DNA of 64,000 bases, from assembly GCF_008831285.2 (NCBI RefSeq), contig NC_045142.1:26797876-26861875 (forward strand), written 5' to 3'. A program made the position numbers and the translations under genes. The stretch is from Nymphaea colorata. Its lineage: Eukaryota; Streptophyta; Magnoliopsida; Nymphaeales; Nymphaeaceae. Shown here piece after piece: positions 34,016 through 46,600 of this stretch. Under the pieces are notes generated by a model, which saw nothing but the letters and a program-made list of their open reading frames with translations, did not search any database and was not told the origin of the DNA. The first letter of the stretch is position 1. Every line of letters begins with the position of its first letter.

Positions 34016-37000
34016 TCAAGCATGAAAAACTGGATTAGCTTTGAGATATAATGTTCCAATGTTGTCACACCAAAGGATGGGTGAAGATGAGAAATTTATT
34101 CTCAATTCTTTGAGAAGTAATTTTAACCAAAGAAGTTCAGTAGCAGCACATGCCAAGGATTTGTATTCAGCTTCAGTGCTAGATCGGGCTACAGTTCTTT
34201 GTTTCCTAGATGCCCAAGATATGATATTGTCTCCTAAGAATACAATGAAACCACCTGTAGATTTTTTATCTTCTGGACTTCCTGCCCAATCGGCATCTGC
34301 AAAGGCACACAGTTGCAATGCTGACGATGGTTTGAGGTGTAATGCATAATGACTAGTTCCACTCAAGTATCGTAGGATTCGTTTAACCATTACCCAATGA
34401 TTCATCATAGGAGAATGCATGAATTGACAAGCTCGATTGATAGTAAATGTTATGTCTGGTCGAGTGAGGGTGGCGTATTGTAATGCCCCCACCACACTTT
34501 GATAGAGTGAAGGATTATCAAAGGGTGTCTGAGATGACTCATAACCTTTATTAAGCATCGGTGAAACAATAGGCTTTGCCATGACCATATTAGCTCGTTT
34601 GATGATACTTTCGATATAAGATTGTTGACATAGATACAACGACCGAGCTGTCCGTGTGACTTCAATCCCAAGAAAATAGGATAGGAGTCCAAGATCTTTC
34701 ACTGAAAATGTATCATGTAGTTGACGAATAACCCAATCAGCCAGAGATGGGGACGACCCAGTAATGATTATATCGTTAACATAGACAAACACATAAAGTT
34801 TATCATTGCCTTTGGAATAGATAAATAGTGATGCATCAGATTGTGAGATGAAGGAACCAAGTTGTTGAAGATGACAACTAAGCAAATGGTACCAACCTCG
34901 GGGGGCTTGTTTGAGGCCATAAATGACTTTTTCCAGTTTGCATACATAAGTGGGATGTGCTTGATCTTCAAACCCTTCTGGTTGAGTCATAGACATATTC
35001 ATCAAGATAGCCATTAAGAAAAGCATTGTCAAAATCAAGTTGTCGAAGTGGCCACCCATATTGCACAGCTATGAAAAGTAAAACCCAAATAGTAGTGGGT
35101 TTTACTGTTGGGCTGAATGTTTCCTAGTAATCAATGCCTTCCTCTTGTAAGAAACCACAGGCAACAAGTAGTGCCTTATGTCTAGCTATGGTCCCATCAA
35201 TGTTACGTTTAATTTTGTACACCCATTTTGAGCTAATGACATGAAGGCCAGGATGCAGGAGGATGAGACGCCACGTTTTGTTGTGCTTGAGTGCTTAGAT
35301 CTCTTGTTTCATTGCTTGCTGCCACTCACTATGCTTGACTACTTCTTTAAAAGAGTTTGGTTCCGTATGATCTAACATAGCACAAAATCTTTTTGGTAGC
35401 AACGAACCAGTCATCAACCTTGTGACCATAGAGTGAATGTGATGTGAAGGTCGAGTGATCAATGAATTTTCAGCAAGCTCTTGTATAGTTTCATGTTCAA
35501 CATCCTGCTTAATTCCATGTCCAGCAATCGCTTGTATGGATGAATGAGAACCAGTACTATATATAATAAGAGTTGATAAAGATCTTGGTTGCTGCTGTAT
35601 GGACCTATTTATAGCATGGTCTTGTGAAATGGACATGTCATGACAATAACTGAGAAGCTGAAAAATCAATGTCATGTGGCAAGGGAGAACTTTGAGATGG
35701 TAATGAAGCATGATTGACTAATGAAAGAATATTATCTTGGTATGCTGTCTCGACTAAAGGAGGACCCGTGTCTTGAGAGGTGCTATGTTCAAGATTAACA
35801 ATCGTACCTTGATCAAGTTGAACGTTGGGTGTCCATTGTGAAGAATCAAAAGATGTTGATGACTGCCCGTTATACACACTTTCATCAAAAATCACATGCC
35901 GAGAAAAAAAAATTCTTTGAAGTATGACATCATAACAAATATACCATTTATGCCTACTTGCATAGCCAAGAAAAATGCACCGTGTGGTCTTCGGTTGGAA
36001 TTTGGTGCTCTTAGATAAAAGAGCAGTGGATAACATATGGATCCAAAAACTCGTAGATGAGTATAATCTAGCACTTTGTCAAACAACAATTGGAAGGGAG
36101 TCTTTCGTTTAAGCTTGAGAGTCGGGAGCCGATTAATAATGTATACTGCAGGCTTGAAAGTTTCAACCCAAAATTTGTAGTCGAGACCGACATCATGCAA
36201 CATACTCAAACCAGTTTCTACAACATGTTTATTTTCCCTTTTAACTATACCATTTTGTTTAGGCGTATAAGGACATGAGAATCGATGAAGAATTCCATGT
36301 TCTTCACAAAATGATTCCAGCACTTTGTGGCAAAATTTGCCGCCATTGTCAAATTGAATGGTTGCAATATTTGAGTTACGTTGTTTTTCCACCAAAACTT
36401 TAAAATTGTGAAAGCAATCAACCACTTCAGATTTTATCCTTAGAGGAAAAATAACCATGAGTAGCGAGAAAAATGATCAACTATTAGAAGGAAGTATTTC
36501 AAACCATCCTTAGATGACACGGAAGCTGGTCCCCAAACGTCCATATGTAATTCAAGAACTCGAGAAGCATGGAAATCTGAAGAAGGAAATGATTGTTTAT
36601 GCATTTTGCCAATAAGACAAGATTCACAAACATCTTTTTCAGATGAAGAGTTTATTGAAATTAAACAACTAAAATTTAAAAGATTCACAATCCTTTTATT
36701 TGCATGTCCTAACCGGCGGTGCCATAGTTCATACGAAGATGCATCGTTGTGCCTTGAAAACCAACTGCTTAAGGCTGCTCTTTCTTGAATGTCACCAGCT
36801 CTCTTAGGCGTAATGGGGTAAAGTCCACTACGCTTCTTTGGTCTCTAAAGAAGAATCTTGTTTGTTTGTCGATCCTTGATCACAAAATCATATGGTAAGA
36901 ACTCAAAAATACAGTCATTGTCAGTAGTAAATTTGCCGACCGATAAAAGATTATGAGCAATAGTGGAGATGTGAAGAGTATTCTTGAGTTGAAAAGAATT

Positions 37001-38110
37001 TCCACCAACATCGACCAATAGATTACCAGTATGCTTAATAGAAAGGTGAGTACCATTACCAATCATGACATTCCCTTGTCCATCCTGAGGAGCTTTGTTG
37101 TGCATCATATCATCACTTGCTACAATATGATTCGTAGCACCGGTATCCGGGTACCAATATTCGTTTATTGAGTCTTGTAGACTCATGGTGGAGTAGGCTT
37201 GAGGAATGTCATAGCACGTTCTAGCCGAGTGCCCTTTTCATCCACAATATTGGCAAATAATTGGCTGATGTTGATATTGTTGATTGGTAGCATGTTCGTT
37301 CATTCGTTTCTGGGACTGATTTTCGTGTCCTTGGAAAAAATTTCCACGGCCACCTTGATTCCTTCCTCCTCGGCCACGAAAAAACCCTCCGCCTCGGCGT
37401 TGCCTGCGAAAGGCCCTGAATGTAATTTGGTTAACAACTTGCGATGCTGGCTGAACAAATTCAGTCGAGTTCATTGAAGTCAACTTAAGTAAGGCAAGTT
37501 GTTTTTCTTGATTCACGAGAAGATCAGACAATTCAGCAAATGATATTTGTGACGATGATGGACCAGTAAGCATGGTTATGAAACTTTCATACTCTAACGA
37601 CAACCCATTAGGACTGATTTGGACTAGGTCTTGATAAAAAATATCTTGACCAGCAATGGATAAAACATTCGAAATAAACTTGATTTTATCTAAATAAACT
37701 TGCATAGACATACTTCCCTTCTAGAGAAGAAGCAACTCCTTATGTAGCAACATGATTCACAGAGGAGACTGAGAACCATAAGATTTTTCAAGATTCGACC
37801 AAGCATCATGGGCAGTTTTGGCGCGCATGATCTGCCCCAACACAGCTTCCGTAACCGTTGCCTTGATCTAACTTAATGGAAGGCGATCTATCTTTCTCCA
37901 TGCGACAAATTCAGGATTCACTTCAGTCTTGCCGTCCTTTGTAATTTCCTTTTGTGGTTCGACTTGAGTACCATCAACAAACGAAAGAAGATCTTGAGAG
38001 TCCATTACTGACTCTAGTTGACTTCGCCATAACAAGTAGTTACCTCTGTTGAGTTTAACAGAGACCAATGTAACAGCAGCATTCCATTGAATTGGTGATG
38101 CACTAGCCAT
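34016..38110 (-). pseudogene. broken copia gag-pol
   Basis: Reading down from ATG 38110: gag (MASASPIQWNAAVTL, to about 37238) with a frameshift around 37870-37711. A CCHC knuckle near 37230 has an in-frame TGA between CQYCG and KGHSARTC. Then protease (DTGATNHIV, about 37140), GAG-pre-integrase and integrase (CESCLIGK, HMDVWGP, FDNGGKF; about 36690-35890), and RT and RNase H (YGLKQAPRGWYH, SSTEAEYKSLA; 35059-34016). The frame is broken at several junctions. The RT box reads YVND instead of YVDD. The integrase segment reads KREN where ERKH-like sequence is usual, so the third acidic residue is doubtful. The element cannot move on its own. Confidence 0.9.
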
Positions 38111-38148
38111 GGGACTTCTAGAGAAAGAAGGCCTTGGCTCTGACACCA

Positions 38149-38564
38149 TAAAAGAGGGACGAGAAAAGGGAGAGAGTGAGGACTTAATAAAGTGACTAAG
38201 TCTCTTGCGTTAACATAGCAAGAGTACTGCATAGTTTACTTATAGTATTACAAGGCTGGAGCCGTATGGTAACAATTCAACGTTACAAGGTTGATAATTA
38301 TGGTAACCATAATATGTTACAAAGTCCAATGTTACAAGGATGATTAATATGGCAATACTAATCTGTTACAAGGCTGGAGACGTGTGGTAACAATCCAGCG
38401 TTACAAGGCTGGAACCAACATGGTAACAGTGCAACCAAGGAGTTATGAGTAGAAATTGAAATTTGAAAAATCTTTCCTTAGTAGAGTCAAGCCTTCACCC
38501 GATAATCTTTTCTTTCTATGTTGGTGCCGTTGATTTCTTCTTCTTAACATTTCTTTCCTTAACA
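38149..38564 (-). repeat. 5' LTR of the copia element
   Basis: 416 bp, the counterpart of 33412-33827. It is followed on the element strand by the tRNA-Met primer-binding site (38148-38132). Confidence 0.9.
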
Positions 38565-39000
38565 AAAGGATGCTTCAGAAGTATGTAAAATAATGGACAC
38601 AGCAAAAACAGATGTCTCCTCACTCCCCTTATGAAAACTGCTGGATCTTATTTTGTTCATTGGTTGGTTGACAATGAGATTCTGAATTTCATTACTCTTC
38701 AATACCATTAATGTGCAACATCATGTTCTAACGATGCACCAACAAAGAACAATAGTAGAGGCAAGCGAGAAGCCTACGAAACCCATGATTGGAGAATGAA
38801 TTATGGAACATGATCCAACTGACCATAAGCTGATCCCCTTTGGACAGTACGCAATTAAAAGAAAGAGGTCATCACAACTTTCCTAGTCACAGTTCACCTT
38901 CATGGCGTGTTTAATCGTAAGAGCTCAATCACTAATTTCAATCATATCAGTCTCAAGTAACTCAACTACAGAAGGAGCTCAACTGACTGAGCAGTTTGGT

Positions 39001-39037
<37 letters not shown>

Positions 39038-39299
39038 AAGAAAAATAACATTAACATAAGTCCAACAAAATAAACCATGCAAAAGTTTTGGATTGTTAGG
39101 TAGGACCCCCACCCCAAAGAAGATTATGAGGAAACCAGTTGACACCAGGACTTTGAAGCAAGCTATATGCACGATGTATAGAGAAACACCTTCACCATCT
39201 TGTGCCCATGAAGAAAAATGCTCTATGAAATCCGTATTCAAATTACATTTAATGAAGGTAGATATTCATGATCTCATCAAATGAGATACTTTTCACCTA
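38565..39299. other. region between copia element and LINE relic
   Basis: No gene seen. A GA run at about 39006-39032. The minus strand at 38966-39290 could be a remnant of the LINE 3' part, but the match is too weak to call. Confidence 0.4.
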
Positions 39300-41420
39300 T
39301 TAAGGAAAGAAGAGAGACTATACAAATTGTATTTGTATCGCAAGGCCATCACACAAATTGAATTGGAGTCTTGGATAAATGCCTACCACTTTAAAATGAG
39401 AGAAGTATTTCTTTTCTTGATATCTGGGATTTCTAAACCTCCACGAGTAAAAGGCTGAGTAACATATTCCCAAGCCACAAGATGTTTCTTCTTCTTCAGG
39501 TTTGTCCCACATCACAAAAATCTCTTGAGAATATGATTGATCTCCTTTTCTACCACAAGAGGACATGATTGATCATGGTTGCCCCACCAACTAAGAACAA
39601 ATATCTCTATTTTCAAGAAGCCAATCTATTGTTAATATTGTCTATGATTGAAAACCAAAAGGGTGTCTTGATTGCTTGAAGTTAAAGGGGAACACCCAGG
39701 AACTTGATAGGAAGTTTGACAATTCGACATTGAAAAATATGAAAGGTGGCAAACATAGTATATGCATTAACATTGAACAATGTAATAGACGTTTTACCTT
39801 CATTAATGTCAAAATTAGATGTCATAGAGAAGATACGAATAATGAGCAATGTTGCCATCATCTGTTGAGGAGTTGCTTCCCCAAAAAGGATCGAGTCATC
39901 CGCATATTGAATAATATTAGATGAGAGACCAAAAAGAACTCACTTGTGACTGCCCTTTTCAATAAGACCGCTAAACCTTCCACTGCAATATTGAACGAGG
40001 CAGGAGATAAGGGGCAGCCTTACTGAACTCCTTGTTGTGGTATAAAGGAGGGCCTTCGACATCCATTGACCATGAGGTATAAAGGAGGGCCCTCGACATC
40101 CATTGACCATGATAGATACCTCTGATTTGGTAAGCAACTCTTTGAACCAATAAATATATCATCTACCAAACATCATATAGTCCAATAGTTGCAACAAGTA
40201 AGCCCAAGATAAGCAATCAAAGGCTTTTTTAAAGTCCACCTTGAGCATGAAGAAGGGCGCTTTGACTTATTCATAGAGTGATAGTCTCAGAGGCCATAAT
40301 AAAAGCATGACAATTACCTCTCATTGGTATAAATCCACGCCGATCATGCAAAATTAATTGAGGGAGGAGTGGTCTAGTTCTTGCATCAATTACCTTAGCA
40401 ATAATCCTTCTCAAAGCCCCCATTATGGAGATTGGACGATGGTTTGAAATATGGTTGTCTCATCCATGCATGGGAATAAGTGTGATTAAAGTGTGCATGT
40501 CCTTTGGAAAGCGATGCATTCCGATGAAATTCTGTAAAAACATTGCATACATCTTCATCAACTATCTCCCGATGCCATTTAAAGAAGTCAATAGGAAAAC
40601 TGTCTGGTCTTGGTGTCTTGAGCTTGGACGTAGCACTGATAGCTGAAAGAATTTTTGTAGGAGCAAAAGGAAGTTGCAAGGCTTGAGCTTGAGAGGGAGG
40701 TAGAGTATGAAAGTCAGATGGACCAAGAATGCACATTTCTGAATCTTGTCATGCATACAATTTCATAAAAAAATTGGTTGCAGCCTCCACTAGCTCATGT
40801 TGTTGGTAAGTTATCCCTGCAATGTGAAGAGAAGTAATACGAGAAACATGATATCTTTCAGAACCAGACTGATGAAAGAAAGAATTGTTGTCGTCGTCCA
40901 GTGCCAACCAACAAACATGCGATCTTTGCTTTCATCGAACCTCATCACGAGATCTTCATTCTGCAATTAAGCAGGCAAGCTCATTGATTCTATCTCTAAT
41001 ATCTGATTGCCTACTAGAAGAAGCTGGAAGTGTAATATTGGACAAGTGCGATACTTCATGCTCCCAAGACTTGATGTTATTAAATTTAGCTACTTTATAT
41101 TCAAGCAACCACAACCTCATATCATATGCGAGTCTTTTCAGTTTCCTGCAAACATTAATGGTGTTTCTTTCATGCAAGAACAAAGTTGAAGGAAAGACCC
41201 CTTGCCAACTAGTTTTGACAATATCCTTAAACTGGGGCATGGTATTCCACCAACACTCGCAAGTGAAATGTCTCGCTCTAAGAAAACCAGAGCTCTAAGA
41301 GAGAATGATGGCTCCATGGTATGAAATAGAAAGAACATGAGAAGACACTGCAATGTTCGGAAGGAGCTGCAGAACATCTAGGTTGACGAGTACTCAGTCA
41401 AGAATTCATAGGCAAGGGAG
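39300..41420 (-). pseudogene. decayed L1-type LINE ORF2 fragment
   Basis: On the minus strand, in order: the endonuclease-RT linker (about 41380-40956), RT palm start (SATSKLKTPRPDSFPIDFFK near 40640), a frameshifted block with RPISIMGALRRIIAKVIDAR (about 40450-40390), VDFKKAFD (about 40235), a YADD catalytic box near 39890, and the C-terminal part with HLVAWEYVTQPFTRGGLEIP (about 39475). Stops and frameshifts interrupt every part. It is unrelated in detail to the intact LINE at 11.2-17.1 kb. A local 36-bp duplication lies at about 40038-40110 (TATAAAGGAGGGCC units). The viral mosaic begins about 70 bases beyond it. Confidence 0.8.
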
Positions 41421-41599
41421 CAGCCTATTGTTAGACCATGTATATGCCTCACTAGAATGCGAGAGTGCATAGAGGCCATGTTGTTGGTTGAAGTCATATT
41501 AAACAATTTCTAAAAGATTACTACTATTACACTATCATATCTGGAAATGCGTATGATGGTAATACAGGAAGCAAACTCTTTAGGAAATTACTTGGAGCA

Positions 41600-42080
41600 T
41601 TGGGTAAGGAAGTCGTGGACAATTGGCCCATTTATCTCTGTGATATGAATGCACCTACCATTATGCAAAATATTGCATTCAAAATAGGACATATTTGTAG
41701 ATTTCTGGAAAAGAAATGTATAGAGATGAAAATCCAAAAACAACTAAAAGGAGACCATTCCTTTTGCAAAAACATTTATACAACTCAGAATTATGGATAT
41801 AATCCTAAGAAAAGAAAGACTGCTAAAAGAAAGGGTAAAAAAATTGTTACAAAATTTAAACCCAAAAAACCTAACTGAAAATATTTTTTGAGAAAATCAA
41901 AAAGTAAAGCACCATACTTAAATAAGGACAAACACGTCCGTAAGTATGACAAGAAAATAAATTACAAAAACAAATTAAGTTGCGTTATTTGCAAAAACAA
42001 TGATCATTTAGGAAGCCATTGTCCTAAATTGATGAATACATATTCTAGAAAAGCTTTGTACCAACCGATACTGATATAAC
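41600..42080 (+). pseudogene. EPRV segment I: coat protein C-terminus with CCHC zinc finger
   Basis: The frame at 41600-41875 carries a conserved block and a very basic stretch (KKRKTAKRKGKK), followed after a stop by 41888-42079 with CVICKNNDHLGSHC, a CX2CX4HX4C knuckle. A basic patch plus knuckle is the hallmark of caulimovirid coat proteins, used for pregenomic RNA packaging. The same module recurs at 55890-56370 (+) and 49300-48847 (-). The N-terminal part is missing here. Confidence 0.75.
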
Positions 42081-42164
42081 CCACTGATTCGGCTTTGTAG
42101 CGACCAATACTGATATAACCCATCAGATCGACACAATGGATGACTTTGAAGAATTGTTAAGTTC

Positions 42165-42530
42165 AACAAATGAATAAAAAATCCAAAGTATGTGAACACA
42201 ATTGGAATGATGCAGATGGCAATCTTAACAGATGTTGTTCTGTTTGTTGCTGATATCCTATTATAGAACACAGATGGAAATGCACTTTGTGTTACATTGA
42301 GATTTGTAGATTATGTCTAAGTGAACTTAAACTAGATTTAGTTTTGTCTGTTACAGAAAACAACAAACCTAAGTATAAATTCGAAGAATCTAATCTTGAA
42401 AAAAGAATTAGAAGGCTTGAAAATTTTAGAGATAATATTGAGGAATTTGAGACACAAACTCAAAAATAGCTTCTTGAACTTCAAGAACATATTAACCATC
42501 TCCAAAAAGTTATGGAGAAATGAAAGGAAC
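42165..42530 (+). pseudogene. EPRV segment I: Cys-rich zinc-binding segment and coiled coil
   Basis: It starts MNKKSKVCEHNWN and contains a run of Cys pairs including WKCTLCY and ICRLCLSELK, then a charged helical stretch (EKRIRRLENFRDNIEEFE). An in-frame TGA interrupts the middle. It lies directly between the coat-protein finger and the protease. The pattern of paired Cys with a His resembles a RING- or treble-clef-like zinc site, but I cannot assign a family. Copies lie at 48833-48606 (-) and 56430-56800 (+). Confidence 0.6.
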
Positions 42531-42539
42531 CTCTAAATA

Positions 42540-43205
42540 CTGAATATGGTAATAAAATAAAACTTGAAAAACCACCAACTTTTATAAGTTTTGTTCACCA
42601 TAAGGATTCTGATGACCCTTATTTTTACCAATTAATGGTAAAATGTAGGCTGATCCTTGAAGAAACTATTATTGAAGTTCTAGCACTCATAGATACAAGA
42701 TGTATCATAACAATCCTAGACGAGTTTTAGTTGATCCAAAGTACACCAAGCTTTTGGGTAAACCCATAATATCTAATACTGTGTCCGGCCATAATTTAGA
42801 ATATACAACATTTAATCCAAAAGATGGAGTAAAACTCCAACTTATAAATGAAAATGGAGATTTTACTAACCCATTTTGTTGTCCAAAAATTTATATTGGC
42901 AACCTTCACTGTAAACTTATACATTGTGTTATAGGCTTATGTTTCCTTATCGGTGTTAATCATAGAATGTTGCTCACTAAAAAACAATTGCAGATATTCC
43001 AAGAGCCCCTTACTTTGTTTGATGAAATCCGTTACAAACCCAAAATTTTTACAACTACAGATAGTGTCCAAACTAGAGAATACGAGAGAAATGTGGTGGG
43101 ACCTTCCAAAAATCCACCTCCACCTCCACTACAAGACGAATGCACTTATCTTACTAAAGGACAATGCAAAAAGGAAGCCATGATGTGTCAAACCATCATG
43201 CGATA
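42540..43205 (+). pseudogene. EPRV segment I: aspartic protease region
   Basis: After a linker, the frame reads ALIDTRC near 42687 where the active site ALIDTG is expected, so the catalytic glycine is lost. A one-base shift follows, then DPKYTKLLGKPIISNT and a beta-rich domain up to 43205. The copy at 56880-57440 has IDAR at the same place. The protease normally cleaves the viral polyprotein. Confidence 0.65.
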
Positions 43206-44110
43206 AAAAATATATATCCACCTTTCTAGAACATGAAGTAAAATACCACCTGATCCTGAATGATCAAGGATTAGTTGATATTGATTTTGATAGATTTGGA
43301 ACATTTGAGTATGTTCTAGATACAAAAAAAATTCTAAATTGTTTCGAGCTAGTTGGAATCAACTCAAGTTACCAAGAAATTAATGACCTAATATTTAGGT
43401 TACCAAAGCTTGAAATCATATGTGATAATCTCTATAAATATTGGGAAAAAAATCAAGTAACATGTAAGCTTGATATAATAAATCCCCAACTTAAGGATAA
43501 AAACAGCAAATATCAAACTCTCTCTAGAAGAAAAGAAAAATATGACAATTGGGATAAGAGATCCGCTTAACTTAAAAGTTAATAGAATGAGTTCTAGCCC
43601 TCACTGGTCTGCAGTGTTTATTCCGAACAAGTAAGAAGAAAATCAAGAATGGTCATCAACTATAGAAGGTTGAATGACAATACCCTAGATGATGGGTATA
43701 ATATTCCAGACAAATACTCCTTGATTCAAAGAATCCATGATAAAAATACTTCTCAAAATTCGATTGTAAAAGCAGATTTTGGCAAGTCAGAATGGAAGAA
43801 AATTCTATATCATAGACTGCTTTCACATGTCCCCAAGGACATTATGAATGGATTGTAATGCCCTTCGGTTTGAAAAACGCCCCTAGTGTTTTTCAAAGAA
43901 AAATGAACCTTGTTATGGAAAGTTGCAAAGATTTTTCCACAGTCTATATCGATGATATCTTAGTTTTTTCAAAAAGTAAGAAGAAACATATTATTCATCT
44001 CAAAAAGGTATTCAAAACATTTGAGAAAACTGGACTTAAAATTTTTAAAAAGAAAATGGAGTTAATGAAAACTCACAAAATTTTTTGGAACTGAAATTGG
44101 CAATGGGTAC
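43206..44110 (+). pseudogene. EPRV segment I: reverse transcriptase
   Basis: RT blocks in order but in different frames: SPHWSAVFIP (about 43598), MVINYRRLND (43649), then MPFGLKNAPSVFQRKM (43858) and the catalytic YIDDILVFSK (about 43946). Stops at about 43207 and 43858 and several frame changes break the gene. The YIDD box and FGLKNAP are typical of caulimovirid RT. Confidence 0.85.
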
Positions 44111-44780
44111 ATAAAACTCTAGCCACATATAATTGACAAAATTATAAAAGATTTTCCTGATAAAATTGATAATAAAAAAATGCTTCAACAATTTTTGGGA
44201 ATCTTAAACTACGCAAGGCCTTACATCCCACAAATACATAAACTCGTATTAGGACTTTATGCAAAGTTAAGACCAAATGGTGTCCTATTCTTCAATGAAG
44301 AAGACATAAACCAGGTAAAAAAAAATTAAGGAATTTGTAAAACAAATAAAACCTCTAAGGTTACCACTTAGTTCAGATTATTTGGAAATCCAAACAGATG
44401 GATCGCATCTTGGATGAGGAGCAATATTGCTCACTAGACCTTCAAAATATGACTCAAAGACAAGTGAAGAAGTTTGCAGATATGCATCTAGTGAATTCCA
44501 AGAAAAAGGTAATTATAGAACTACTAACAATTAAATATGCATTAAAAGCATTCAAATTATTTATCTTAAGAAATACTTTTACGATTCAGACTAATTGTGA
44601 AGTCATTGTTAAGTTTCATTTACAGATGCATTGAACACATAAAAAATCATCCACAAGAAGATGACTCAATTTCAGGGATATTGTAACCCAATATTCTTCT
44701 CAGTGCACTTTTAAGCACATTAAAGGTAAAGACAATAGCATAGCTGACATCTTATCCACATTGCTTAATTTGCATGGTAA
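44111..44780 (+). pseudogene. EPRV segment I: RNase H
   Basis: It follows RT directly. The QTDGSH segment at about 44390 holds the first catalytic Asp; IELLTIKYALKAFKLFI follows near 44515 (the usual Glu is present), then the segment around QTNCEVIVKFH. A frameshift and stops are present. It degrades the RNA strand during viral DNA synthesis. Related copies are at 51510-52140 (+) and 51175-50815 (-). Confidence 0.75.
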
Positions 44781-46085
44781 AGATGGAGGATATTCTTAAA
44801 GAAATTTCAAAGACAGTTGATATGTTCTTTGAGCGTAGAAGGCAGCAGCAAAAACTGTTGACTGAATTCTTTGAAAAACAATTAGATTTTTCAGAGCAAC
44901 ATGATGGTGTGATTGATCACCTCTAAAATTTAGAGAAAAAGTAGCATTCTTGGTAAAAATAAAAGTAGTTACAAAGGTTGCAAAACCAAGTCCTCAAATG
45001 GGTAAAATCATTAAGGATCAAAAGTTGCCTCTAAACCGAAAAACTAGGAAAGAGAAGTTTTAATCCCCAGAAATCTCAGTGGCTGAAGAAAAGTTGCATC
45101 TGACTCAGGAAGCTGAGAAAGATAAAAATCTATTCTCTGTGTTTATCCCAGTGGCTGATAAAGGCTAATGTTCAACATTCACATTAGCTGACATAGTTTT
45201 AAAACCACAAACTGCGAAGATTCAAAAGCGCTTTTGTAGGATTTGTAACAAAAAAGATTCCAAAAAATCCCAACATAGTGAATTTATATGGACAAAATCT
45301 TTTTGAATTATATAAACTCCCTATGGAAGACCCACAAAGAAATTTTTTAACAAAATTTTTAGGGATTTATACTAGAATCGTTTGTCTTCAAGGTACTCCA
45401 CCTGAGTGCATTGCAAAATAGTTTAGTTTTGCATCAATCAATAATATTTACTTATCCCCTTCTTTCAAAAAAATAAAGCTATTATTTCTTGAAATTATGA
45501 AGGTGGTAAAAGTATTTTCTATCAATAATCCGGTAGTTTCTAATGAAACTGTTATCCCTTTAAAGTTCTTTTCAGCCGGTCTTGAAATTATTAAAATGAG
45601 AAATGACCTTTTTAAAGAAAAATCTATCCTACACCTTACCCAAATTGGGATTGCAGGAAAAAATTGCAAGTTGAGCTTTGATACAGCTCAAGAGAAAAAG
45701 TCTTACTCCTGTAATAAGGATCTAATGAAGATAATTCATTACAAGAGAGCAATTGGATGTAAGGCTTTTGTTAAGGCTGCAAAAGCCTATATGGAAAACG
45801 TTATTTGGTGGCATCATACCTCTAGTAGCCGTTGTGCCTTGATTAGTATTTCTAAAAGAAAAGATCCTTCTTCTTTAGCAAAATTATAGGCATTTGAAAG
45901 GAGAATTGATATAGGAGACCATACATGTTCTCAAGAAACTGCCAAGTTCTATTGCAACTTAATAAAGCATGAAAAACAGACTTGTTATGTCTGTGGTAGA
46001 GAGAAAGTTGTAGAAGCCAACTTCGAGAATGAAAAGGTGAAAACTTTTAGAATAAGAAGAATGGCGCCAGACTCAGGCATCATGT
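44781..46085 (+). pseudogene. EPRV segment I: linker and unassigned conserved ORF after RNase H
   Basis: A variable, coiled linker (44781-45170) leads into a conserved block (about 45230-46085) with an open frame at 45497-45889. Visible landmarks are AKAYMENVIWWHHTSSSRCA and a later CYVCGREK. Copies occur at 50290-49500 (-) and 52600-53290 (+), all broken by stops. The position at the genome 3' end, before the promoter, is where some caulimovirids carry a transactivator, but I see no diagnostic transactivator motif. Function is unknown. Confidence 0.6.
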
Positions 46086-46222
46086 AAGATATCGCGGTAT
46101 TGCTATCAAAAGAGGACGCCACTCAAAGATATCATCAGATTCATTAGAAGAAAGCACATCCTCGTGAAAACTATATGTACGACAGGTAGAAAAAGAAAAA
46201 ATTACTTTTTTTAGAAAGAGAA

Positions 46223-46600
46223 CAATAATGGAAACTTTGTCATCACAAGAAGACAAAGACCATCATCCGCACTCAGAAAAGAAAAGATTTCGAGGGCAAT
46301 AATGAAAGCTTTGTCATCACAAAAAGACAAAGATCATCAACTACACACAAGAAAGTAAAGATTTCGAGCGTAATCATGGAGCCTTGCCATTGCAAAAGAC
46401 AATGACCAAACGATAAGAAATATAGTGGAGAGTCCCACTATAAAAGATACCCAATGTAAGTGCGTTAGATATGATGCATACGGACAAAACATCATAATGT
46501 AATAGTTAGGTGATAAGGTGGTGAGGGTCCACCTGTAACCCTTAATCATGTACATAGTATCTCTCCTCCATCTATAAATAAGGAGGGAGGCTGCCGAAAG
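46223..46600 (+). promoter_or_regulatory. EPRV pregenomic RNA promoter with 74-bp upstream repeats
   Basis: Three upstream units start at 46223, 46297 and 46371 (the last partial). They share CTTTGTCATCACAA, GACAAAGA and AGATTTCGAG. A TATA box CTATAAATAAGGAGG lies at about 46573. The layout (upstream repeats, TATA, then a non-coding leader before the movement protein) matches pararetrovirus promoters. Only this one copy is in the window. Confidence 0.7.

Larger units (their letters stand above)
33412..38564 (-). mobile_element. decayed Ty1/copia LTR retrotransposon
   Basis: Two 416-bp LTRs (33412-33827 and 38149-38564) flank a 4.3-kb interior in minus orientation. LTRs start TGTTAAGG and end CTCTTTTA on the element strand and are about 90% identical by eye. 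The PBS TGGTGTCAGAGCCAAGG lies at 38148-38132 directly after the 5' LTR, complementary to initiator tRNA-Met with one change. A purine tract CTTGAGGGAGCA precedes the 3' LTR. Flanks AAAAG (33407-33411) and AAAGG (38565-38569) are a likely 5-bp duplication with one mismatch. Confidence 0.92.
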
